A DNA stretch of 29,142 bases from JAWPMV01 sp038527215 (GTDB taxonomy: Bacteria; Bacteroidota; Bacteroidia; J057), in assembly GCA_038527215.1 (NCBI GenBank), contig JBCBGC010000109.1, positions 1 through 29,142 of the forward strand, read 5' to 3'. Positions within the stretch are counted from its first letter, which is position 1, and the number at the start of each line of letters is the position of its first letter. A program made the position numbers and the translations under genes. Below, in pieces: positions 1 to 7,600 of the stretch. The notes under the pieces were generated by a model, which was not told the origin of the DNA, ran no database searches, and was given only the letters and a program-made list of their open reading frames with translations.

Positions 1-226
1 GTCCGTAACACCGGCTTCCAGCCGGTCAATTCTCGCCCTCGTCCGTAACACCGGCTTCCAGCCGGTCAATTCTCGCCCTCGTCCGTAACACCGGCTTCCA
101 GCCGGTCGAGTCTCGCCATCATCCGTAACACTGGCTTCCAGCCGGTCAAGTATCGCCATCGTCCGCCACACTGGCTTCCAGCCGGTCGATTCTCGCCCTC
201 GTCCGTAACACTGGCTTCCAGCCGGT
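1..226. repeat. 40-bp tandem repeats with internal hairpin, 5.6 copies
   Basis: Five full 40-bp units start at 1, 41, 81, 121 and 161, and a sixth is cut short at about 226. Each unit carries a short inverted repeat of the form ACCGGCT-TCC-AGCCGGT, followed by a tail close to CAATTCTCGCCCTC. Units 1 and 2 are identical and the later ones differ at a few positions. The array runs off the left edge of the window. There is no variable spacer, so it is not a CRISPR. No coding function is visible. It lies downstream of the beta-barrel gene at 717-1400. Confidence 0.9.
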
Positions 227-285
227 ACCTGCCGTTTGCCTGAATGGCAAAATTGCCTCATCTTTTGGCATGCTGAAGAGCGTTT

Positions 286-660
286 ACCGGCTGGAAGCCG
301 GTGGTGTGTGTGGTGACCGGCTGGAAGCCAGTGTTACGGACATTTGTCCGGGGTTCTGGTTGTTCAACCGTAAGGGCTAACCTAGGTGTTAGCCCCAGGT
401 AGTGACCGGCTGGAAGCCAGTGTTACGGACATTTGTCCGGGGTTTTGGTTGTTCAACCATAAGGGCTAACCTCGTGTTAGCCCCAGGTAGTGACCGGCTG
501 GAAGCCAGTGTTACGGACATTTGTCCGGGGTTTTGGTTGTTCAACCGTAGGGCTAACCTAGGTGTTAGCCCCAGGTAGTGACCGGCTGGAAGCCAGTGTT
601 ACGGGTGTTGACTGGCTGGGAGCCGGTGGTGTGGGTGATGACCGGCTGGAAGCCGCTGAT
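286..660. repeat. Opposite-orientation hairpin repeats, including three 88-89-bp units
   Basis: The same hairpin core now appears as the reverse complement (ACCGGCTGGAAGCCRGT), at 286, 316, 405, 493, 581, 611 and 641. Between 314 and 578 it sits in three near-identical units of 89, 88 and 88 bp starting at 314, 403 and 491, with a partial fourth at 579-604. Each unit also holds three more small inverted repeats: CGGAC-ATTT-GTCCG (337-350 in unit 1), GGTT-GTTC-AACC (358-369) and GGGCTAAC/GTTAGCCC (374-395). No ORF is supported. Function unknown; it could be a REP-like element or a source of structured RNA. Confidence 0.88.
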
Positions 661-662
661 AC

Positions 663-690
663 AAAAAAGAGCTGGCGCATGCGCCAGCTC
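663..690 (-). terminator. Rho-independent terminator of the beta-barrel gene
   Basis: A perfect 22-bp palindrome (669-690, core GCTGGCGC/GCGCCAGC) is followed on the minus strand by six T residues (663-668). It lies 26 bp beyond the stop codon of the minus-strand gene 717-1400 and separates that gene from the repeat array. Confidence 0.85.
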
Positions 691-716
691 GAGTCTTCTG
701 ATGGAGTAGGGGAGCC

Positions 717-1400
717 CTAGAAAAAGTAGCCCAAATCGAGGCTGAGATAGCTCACCTTGATTTGTTCATTATTGTTGAATTCGCTTTTGTTGTTCTGGTT
801 GATGAGGGCACGGTGGAAGATCAAGCCCGCATTGATGGTGCCGACCCGGTCGATGACCCACTCTGTGCCGGCGCCAAAGAGGAAGCTGATACCGAGGGGA
901 TTGACGAGGGCGGCTTTCTGGGTGGTGCCGCTTTCTGCCACTTCCAGGGTAACTGGATCGCGTCCGGTCCACTGGTTTTTGTAGCCAAAACGCACGTCCA
1001 GGGAAGCCCCAAAAATACCATAAATAAACAAGCCATTGCCGACTTCGTTGGAGCGACCTTTGAGGGCGATCGGAATATCAATGGAGGTAATGGTTACGTC
1101 CTGGGTGGCACTGAGAGAATCCAGCGTCAAGGTCCGTTCAAAGCCCTTGCGGACGATGTGAATGCCGGAATACAGGCCGTAATTGTCGCGGATGCCGTAA
1201 TTGACCATGAGGCCGTAGGAGAGGCCCAGTTTATTGGAAACCACGTCTCCGGGAATATTATTTCCGTTTTCGTCAGTAATCAGCGGAAAAGAAACGATGG
1301 GGCTAAACCGAAGCCCAATTTTTAACCCTTCCTGGGCTTTCAAAGCGTTAGTACCCAGCATGCTGAGCAGGAGAATGAGAGGTAGTGATATCTTTTTCAT
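717..1400 (-). CDS. Outer-membrane beta-barrel protein (PorT/OmpW-like size class)
   Basis: This 227-residue protein begins with a clear signal peptide (MKKISLPLILLLSMLGTNALKAQ), cut near residue 23. The rest alternates polar and hydrophobic residues with many Gly and aromatic positions (GLSYGLMVNYGIRDNYGLYSG, FLFGAGTEWVI) and ends in an aromatic strand, LSLDLGYFF. That is the usual pattern of the small beta-barrel family common in Bacteroidota (PF13568-like). It should sit in the outer membrane; its specific role is not readable. It is transcribed alone, with a strong terminator just downstream and divergently from gldB. No convincing TAnnTTTG promoter was found in the 156-bp upstream gap. 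Family assignment is good; function is unknown. Confidence 0.8.
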   Translation of the reverse strand: MKKISLPLILLLSMLGTNALKAQEGLKIGLRFSPIVSFPLITDENGNNIPGDVVSNKLGLSYGLMVNYGIRDNYGLYSGIHIVRKGFERTLTLDSLSATQDVTITSIDIPIALKGRSNEVGNGLFIYGIFGASLDVRFGYKNQWTGRDPVTLEVAESGTTQKAALVNPLGISFLFGAGTEWVIDRVGTINAGLIFHRALINQNNKSEFNNNEQIKVSYLSLDLGYFF

Positions 1401-1476
1401 ACGTGGATAGATGCGATGTTAGGACTGCGGCTAAACTAAATTTTATGGGTCGGATTTCCTAACCCTCGGACTTTTG

Positions 1477-1517
1477 ACCCGTAAAGTTGGGAAAAGGCAC
1501 TTCCCGACTGGGTTTTT
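1477..1517 (+). promoter_or_regulatory. Stem-loop with T-run in the gldB leader
   Basis: The arms GTTGGGAA (1486-1493) and TTCCCGAC (1501-1508) pair with one G-U, extended by ACCC (1477-1480) with GGGT (1510-1513), and are followed by five T residues (1513-1517). This resembles an intrinsic terminator pointing toward gldB, 40 bp before its start. An outer pair, CGGACTT (1467-1473) and AAGTCCG (1526-1532), encloses it. It could attenuate gldB or mark the end of a short leader RNA. No experimental support. Confidence 0.4.
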
Positions 1518-1556
1518 CCCCGGATAAGTCCGTCTTTTGTTCCGAATACATAACCC

Positions 1557-2642
1557 ATGCATCTTCGTTTTATTGCTTTACCTGCCCTGCGACCTGTGCT
1601 CCTGATCAGCCTGTTGGGGCTCTTTTTTTTACCCGCCTGTGAACCTGTCGATCCTAATGCCGATGTCGCTGATCTGCCTTTGGAATGGGATTGGAAACGG
1701 ACCGACCACATGATGTGGGCCTATGCTAAAGCCATTCAAGCGGATTCTACGCTAAGGCCTGACGAAGGCTTCAATCAGTATCTGGCGGAAGAGGCCGACT
1801 TCTTTCTTACCCTGGCGGGGAAAAATCCCAATCGTCCTTTACGCCCAGGTGAGGATAGCCTATTGAAAGCTTCCCTGCATGAAGTTTTGGCGGACAGCCT
1901 GGTTTTCGCGCTATTGGATACGGTGCAGCAAGCCTTTCCGACGGACTATGACTTTACTTCGGGATTGGAACCCGCCTTAAAACGCCTGCAACGGGAATTT
2001 CCAGAGGTCAATGCTCTCCCTACCTTCCGGACCCATGTCAACGGTTTTCAACAATTTGGGGACTGGCGCAGCGTAGACCAGATTCAACTTATGCCGGGCT
2101 ATGTCAGCTTTGGATTACACTATTTCTTAGGTCCCGATTATCCGTATTATCCGCCGCAGGTTTACCAATATCAGCGGAAGCGTTTTCAGCCTGATTATAT
2201 GGCCGTTCGCTTGCTGCGGGAAATCGCTGATGAGTTCATTACTCCGGCCCCAGGGAATAAACAGCCCAGTCTGGCGGATATGATGATTGAGGCAGGGAAG
2301 CGACAATATTTTGTGTCCAGTTTGCTTAGAGGGGTTCCCGATTCCCTGATCATGCGGTATTCCTCCGAGCAGATGGCTTGGGCGGAGCACTTTGAAGAAA
2401 AAAACTATGCATTCCTGGTGGACAAATTATTCGAAACCAATTTTAAACTTCAGCAGGAGTATTTGGGCGATAAGGGTTTTACGAGTTCACTTAGCCGGGA
2501 ATCCGCCCCACGGATCGGAGAATATCTGGGTTGGAAGATCGTTCAATCTTATATGCGGGAGCATCCAGCGGTAAGTCTGGCAGAATTATGTCAGCGGACG
2601 GATTATGAGGTGATTTTTCGGGAGTCAAGGTATAAACCATGA
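1557..2642 (+). CDS. gldB: Gliding-motility lipoprotein GldB
   Basis: This 361-residue lipoprotein has a signal peptide ending in a lipobox, LPAC, with the lipidated Cys at residue 28. The body matches the GldB family as I know it: an internal LMPGYVSFGLHYFLG segment, YQRKRFQPDYMAVRLLREI, DMMIEAGKRQYFVSSLL, YSSEQMAWAEHFEE, then ESAPRIGEYLGWKIVQSYM and the typical terminal SRYKP. GldB is required for gliding in Flavobacterium and occurs widely in Bacteroidota, including non-gliders, so motility is not proven here. The ATG is chosen because it directly precedes the signal peptide. A stem-loop with a T-run sits in the leader. No other gld genes are in the window, though a T9SS cargo protein is (4639-8730). 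Confidence 0.85.
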   Translation: MHLRFIALPALRPVLLISLLGLFFLPACEPVDPNADVADLPLEWDWKRTDHMMWAYAKAIQADSTLRPDEGFNQYLAEEADFFLTLAGKNPNRPLRPGEDSLLKASLHEVLADSLVFALLDTVQQAFPTDYDFTSGLEPALKRLQREFPEVNALPTFRTHVNGFQQFGDWRSVDQIQLMPGYVSFGLHYFLGPDYPYYPPQVYQYQRKRFQPDYMAVRLLREIADEFITPAPGNKQPSLADMMIEAGKRQYFVSSLLRGVPDSLIMRYSSEQMAWAEHFEEKNYAFLVDKLFETNFKLQQEYLGDKGFTSSLSRESAPRIGEYLGWKIVQSYMREHPAVSLAELCQRTDYEVIFRESRYKP

Positions 2643-2758
2643 TCTGAGGAGAGGAGCGACAGCGGATACCCGGAAACCCGGCTTTTGGCTCTGGTACAAC
2701 TTTTGTTCTTTCATAGGCAGGTGCTTAGCCTTTTTTCCACTATTAATCCTTTAAGCAC

Positions 2759-3424
2759 ATGCCTGCCCCTGATCTCAGTCCTCAACCCAAACTTCCTATG
2801 CCTTTCCTGGACCGTAAAAGTGTGGATACTGTCGCGGAAACTGGAACCTTCCTTTGTCCCCAATGCGATGTAAAACGACCCTATCGTCTCGTTTTGGTCG
2901 AAAAAATTCTCAGTCTGGCCTGGTTTCGTCTGCGAACCCTCGAAAAACAAGGAGAATATGTAGAATGCCAGGTTTGTAGAGGCACCTTCAATAAAAGCGT
3001 CTTGGAAGAGGCACAAGACAAAGCAGAAAATGACATGATCGCTGAGTATGAGAAAGCCCTTAAGCATTCTCTGGTCCTCATGCTGCTGGCGGATGGGGAA
3101 GTAGATGAGCGGGAAAAAACGGTCGTCCTGGATGTAGTCAATAAATATAGTTACCGCAAATTGGACATGGCGCAGCTAGACCAATACATAGCTTTTGTCC
3201 AGCAACATCAACAAGATATCTCCGCCTATCTAAAAACTGTTTCCCCCATTTTAAACAAACAGGGGAAGGCAGTTATTATTCGTGCGTTGCTGACCGTGGC
3301 CGCCGCGGATGATCATATCGCTTCATCTGAAATGACCCTTTTATATTCGGTAGCGGATGTCCTGGGATGGAAGCAGGGACAAGTAAGACAGTTCCTGCAG
3401 GAAATCATGGCGGGAGCCGCCTAA
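2759..3424 (+). CDS. Zinc-ribbon plus TerB-like domain protein
   Basis: The 221-residue product is cytoplasmic (no signal or membrane segment). Residues 33-73 hold two Cys pairs, CPQC (33-36) and CQVC (70-73), forming a probable zinc ribbon split by a short hydrophobic stretch. Residues about 98-218 look like a TerB/tellurite-resistance-type helical domain, with the acidic motif LLADGEVDEREK (109-120) and a second acidic turn AAADDHIASSEM typical of that fold (PF05099). TerB-like domains bind divalent metal in known examples. The start at 2759 is the first ATG in frame; Met14 at 2798 is an alternative. Its TAA overlaps the stop of the convergent DUF4199 gene by four bases. Role unknown. Confidence 0.75.
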   Translation: MPAPDLSPQPKLPMPFLDRKSVDTVAETGTFLCPQCDVKRPYRLVLVEKILSLAWFRLRTLEKQGEYVECQVCRGTFNKSVLEEAQDKAENDMIAEYEKALKHSLVLMLLADGEVDEREKTVVLDVVNKYSYRKLDMAQLDQYIAFVQQHQQDISAYLKTVSPILNKQGKAVIIRALLTVAAADDHIASSEMTLLYSVADVLGWKQGQVRQFLQEIMAGAA

Positions 3425-3969
3425 GCCATGCCTGGCGCTGGCTCCTTATTTTTCATGCCGAAGTTATAGATCAAGGCTACGATCAGGGAAATAATTAATC
3501 CTACGGGAAAGATTTCGAGGAAGGTGATGCCCATACGGACGGCGCGGTTTTCTTTATAGAGGACCATCATTTCTTCCTGCTCGGCCATGGTGGTATTAAT
3601 TTCCTCTGCACTTTTTCCTGCTTCAGCCATTTGTTCCCGCATGTATTCCACGTATTGATCCCCAAAATCAGAGGCGTAATTGGTGTAGTATATTTCCCAA
3701 CCGAAGACGTAGACAAAGCCCGCGACCACCGTGATGGCAAGCCCCATCAGGAAAGCCTGAATGAACTTGATTTCGCCATTCAGTTCTTTGTCTCTGTACT
3801 GCTTGACGGCAAAGAAAATACTGGACAGAGCAATGATCATAGTCGTATAGCCGATGAGCTGTCCGTTGTCGAAATTCATCTCACCCCCTTCCTGAGGAAT
3901 GGTAAGAAAAAACATGCCGCCACAGATCAGGCCAGCGATACCTCCAAAGATTAATGCGATTCGTAACAT
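3421..3969 (-). CDS. DUF4199-family membrane protein
   Basis: The 182-residue protein has four predicted membrane segments, near residues 2-22, 38-58, 68-94 and 143-172. Between the third and fourth lies an acidic, Met/Glu-rich loop (YVEYMREQMAEAGKSAEEI). Topology and motifs (GGMFFLTI, DNGQLIGYTTMIIALSSIFFAVKQYRDK cut short here as a landmark, FIQAFLMG) match DUF4199, a family largely confined to Bacteroidota with no established function. It follows the LuxR-type gene on the same strand after 115 bp, so co-transcription is possible. An imperfect inverted repeat GGGTGA/TCACCC (4034-4066) lies upstream. Its TAG overlaps the stop of the convergent TerB-like gene. Confidence 0.75.
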   Translation of the reverse strand: MLRIALIFGGIAGLICGGMFFLTIPQEGGEMNFDNGQLIGYTTMIIALSSIFFAVKQYRDKELNGEIKFIQAFLMGLAITVVAGFVYVFGWEIYYTNYASDFGDQYVEYMREQMAEAGKSAEEINTTMAEQEEMMVLYKENRAVRMGITFLEIFPVGLIISLIVALIYNFGMKNKEPAPGMA

Positions 3970-4084
3970 AGATTTGAATTTTGAGTGATGACCCCAAATA
4001 GGCCATAGGAGGGGATTTTTCCCTCATACTTTCGGGTGAATCTCCCATTTTGTCCGCAAATCACCCTTTAGTACCAGAGATATC

Positions 4085-4516
4085 CTAAGCCAAAATCCCC
4101 AGATTCTTACCGGTCTGCACGGCCTGGGTCCGACGCTTGACTTCCAGCTTCATGAAGAGATTAGAGGCGTGGGTTTTGACAGTATTGAGCGAAATAAAGA
4201 GGCGGTCAGCAATCTCCTGATTGGACAAGCCCTCCGCCATCAGTTGCAGAACTTCAAACTCTCGCTCGCTCAGGCCGATTTCTGAGAGTTTTTTTTCGTT
4301 GGGCAAAAAGGCCCGAGCCGGTGCTTCGGTTACCACCATCTTGGGACGGGTCAGTCGCAAGCCCATCCAAATGCCCAGCGCCGTACAGAGAATGCCGATC
4401 AGTCCCACGTACATCTCCATGGTGATGTCTCGGACAAAAAAGCGATAATCTATAAATTTCATCAGCCATACCAGGACGGCCATCATGAGGGCATATAGAA
4501 GAATCGTTTTTTTCAT
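4085..4516 (-). CDS. Membrane-anchored LuxR-type transcription factor
   Basis: The ATG at 4516 is preferred over the TTG one codon upstream, giving 143 residues. Two hydrophobic segments (about residues 4-20 and 34-56) are followed by a linker and a C-terminal LuxR/FixJ-type helix-turn-helix (about 78-140), with the standard LSEREFEVLQLMAEGLSNQEIA and LFISLNTVKTHASNLFMKL pattern, shown here in parts. There is no receiver domain, so this is not a normal response regulator. The DNA-binding domain would be held at the inner membrane. Control could come through membrane partners, possibly the DUF4199 protein encoded just downstream; that is inference from neighbourhood. Family call is firm, target genes are unknown. 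Confidence 0.85.
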   Translation of the reverse strand: MKKTILLYALMMAVLVWLMKFIDYRFFVRDITMEMYVGLIGILCTALGIWMGLRLTRPKMVVTEAPARAFLPNEKKLSEIGLSEREFEVLQLMAEGLSNQEIADRLFISLNTVKTHASNLFMKLEVKRRTQAVQTGKNLGILA

Positions 4517-4572
4517 CAATAATCAGGTTCCCGAGAGAAGAAATTTAAGCAGAAATGGCGGTATCCCCTAAC

Positions 4573-4606
4573 AAAAACCGGCAGACTGATCGCAGCCTGC
4601 CGGTTT
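4573..4606 (-). terminator. Rho-independent terminator of the mosaic exoprotein gene
   Basis: On the minus strand, arms CCGGCAG (4597-4603 complement) and CTGCCGG (4578-4584 complement), with flanking A/T pairs, form a stem with a 12-nt loop, followed by a T5 run. It lies about 33 bp beyond the stop of the gene at 4639-8730. Confidence 0.8.
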
Positions 4607-4638
4607 CTATGGTAAATGCTTGCTAAAAGATTCCCCGC

Positions 4639-7600
4639 CTATCGGAGCCAGATACGCTGGACTTTCCGGAACGCTTCGTCCTCTACTACGAGGAAGTAAA
4701 TCCCTTCACTTAAGCCCTTGCGACTGAGTCTTAATTGAGATTCGGTGCCGTTCATCTGGTGGGTCAGCTCTTGTACGGTCTGCCCGGTAGTCGACACCAT
4801 TCGAACCCTGAGGCTACGATCCTCATTACTTTTGAGCCGAACGGTTAATTCTCCTCGCTGGCCGACCGGGTTGGGGAAGGCCTCCAATTGAAGGAAGAGG
4901 TTTTGATCTTCAATGGTTACCTCAACCGTAGGCGAAAAGTCAAAGGCTCCGTCGAAGTCAATGGTTCTCAAGCGGTAATAGCTGGTACCAGGCATCGGGG
5001 CAATGTCAGTGGCGTTGTAGGACTGAACCACACGGCTACTACCTACCGCTGCGACATCCAGGAGATCGCTGAATACGCTGCCGTCCTCGGAGCGCTCTAC
5101 GGTAAAGTGGGAAACATTTTCTTCCTGGGCGGTTTTCCAGTCCAGGAGGACCTGACCATCTTCCACCACGGCGTTGAATTCCAACAATTCTGCTGGGAAA
5201 ACTACGTCTGGATAGAGGAAGGCCTGAGGGACGATTTCCTGTGGAATATCATTGCTAAACCAGCTTAAAGAAGCTTCAGCGTATACGCCTTTTTCATAAA
5301 ACTCTACCCGGATCGGCACCTGGGCTCCGGCATTCATAAAGAGCTTCCCGCTATGCTGGGTAGCGCTCTGGTCCTGCCAGGCATCAATGAGCAGTTGATT
5401 GTTGACCCAGAGACGGACACCGTCATCGGTTCGGGTTACGAAGTGAACGGTATCGCTTACCGGAGATTCAATTTTTCCTTTCCAAAGGACCGAATAGGTA
5501 TCTCCACTCATGCCAGCATCGGGCGCACCGGCTCCCCAGTAGAAGTCAATCTGGGCATCGGTTCTGGCAAATCTAAGGTCGCTTAAATCATCATTGTTGT
5601 AATACTCTCCTCTCAGACCGGTTCCGTTCCCGGAACCGTTGGGGATGATGCGGAAACTTCTTTCCACCGGCTCAGCGGCATTGTAATCGCTGTCTCCATC
5701 CTGGGTGGCGCGAATGACGACCAGGCCTTCAGAACCCGTGAAGTCCAGCAGGTTATTGGCTCCCAGGGTAGCCGGGCCAGAAACCACTTCAAAGTTCACC
5801 GGTAAGGTGGAGGTAGCCGTGGCGGTCAGAGAAATATTCGCTACTGAAGCTGGCTGATGGTCGATATCTGCAAATTGGATGGACTGGCCTTTTTTGTTAC
5901 ATCCGCCTTCATATACCCTGAATTCTGCTACCGAAGTCCAGTTATTGCCATTTATTTCGGATAGGGCCAGGAGCCGGACATAGCTGGCATTTTGGGCAGC
6001 AAAGGAAACGAATCGCTCGGAAGCGCCGCCGCCCCAGGTACCTGAAGCCACTGGTGAACCCCAGGAGGAACCATCCATGCTCAGGTATATCTCATAATCG
6101 CGGATGGTGCCATTGGCGCCACCAGCTCTGGGCAGATAGCTGATCTGATTGACCGAGCGAACCGCTCCCAGGTTGATTTGCAGGTCGTGGGGTGGGGGAG
6201 GAGAGCTGTTTTGCCACTCCGTATGCCAGTAGGTATTGGCATCGCCATCAATAGCGTTAGAAGCGGGCGCATTCTCTCCATTGGTTTCCTCACTGTCCAC
6301 ATAATGGATGGACATATCAGCCGGATTGACTTGGTTGTTACACCCTTGCGTCGCGAAATCCGGGTCCAGGCTCATGATCCAGTTTTCCATCAGTGTCAGG
6401 CCGTATTCGTCAACGTTGTTTTTACCAACGGGAGGCATGGCCAGTTCTGAGTGAACCAACTTCATGCGCTGATACAAGACGGAATGTTCCAGGTCTCCCG
6501 GTACCACGATCTGTGAACCGGGTTTGCCCATATCCTTCCTGGCCGCCCCATAAACGATATCTTTTTGGTCCAGCGGAGTACTTAATTGTGCATCAAAATC
6601 TGCCTGCACGCCCGTTCCGGGTCGGTGGCAGGAGGCACAGTTGGCATCCAGATATGACATGACCTCTTCTTCCAGGGTGAAATCGGTACTATTAGGAGGG
6701 GCAGAAGTCAAGAGGCCAGCCAGGTTATTGGTATCGATCGGATTTTCCAGCAGATCTATGTACATATAAGTCTTAAGCTGGTTGGCTGTCCGACCGGATA
6801 TTTCATAAAAAGCATCGCTGTTCAACTGACTTGCTTTGGGGCCCAATACGCCGCCTGTTACTTCATTATGGCAACTCAGACATTCTCCCCGACTGGGATA
6901 GTACCAGGTGAGGGTTTGAGGACCAGTGGAAGTTTGGATGGCAAAAGTGTCGGTTCGACTATCGGTCAACAGCGTGGCATCCGTCTGCGCATCATTCCAT
7001 CGGTAGGTCACCCCGTAGAATTTTCCGTCATCCCCTTTGATCATGAAACGGGTTTCCAATTTGCGTTTGGACGTGGCGTCATTCTCATCGGTTTGAATTT
7101 CAAAATGCTTAACCAGCACCGAGCCATTGGGATAGTCCCAATCTCCATTCGCGCTGTTGTCAATCTGAGTGCCATCACTGGCGTAGTTGCCATTGTTGGG
7201 AACCGTAAACCAGCGGTATTTCTTGGCAGCATCAGAGTAGAAAGGCATGTTGAGCTCAAAGGGGATCAAATAATCCTCCGGCTGCATATTGTTGAGATTG
7301 GAAAAAGCGCCGGTCTGAGAAAGGAGAGTCGGTGGTTCGACAGCTCCCTGGTTCTGACGGGTGAGTTTATAAATCTCACCTCCGGAGCTGTTATTACCGT
7401 TGAATTTCATGATGTATAGCTCCCCATCACCATCTACGCCAAATCCAGAAAGGCTGTAGAACTGGGAAGAGAAAGGCAGCGTCATCAACAGTTCAACCGT
7501 ATGGTTCCCCCCTGCATCATAGGTGAGGGCCCAAAGCCGCTTGCTACCATTGTCGCCAAAGATATATTTGCCATAAAGGTCTGGATGTTCACTGCCACGA

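Noticed and set aside
1..226. CRISPR array
   Set aside because: The 40-bp units abut one another with no variable spacers, and no cas genes are present.
4010..4026. GAGGG/CCCTC stem as terminator for the LuxR-type gene
   Set aside because: Short, with no T-run in the minus direction.
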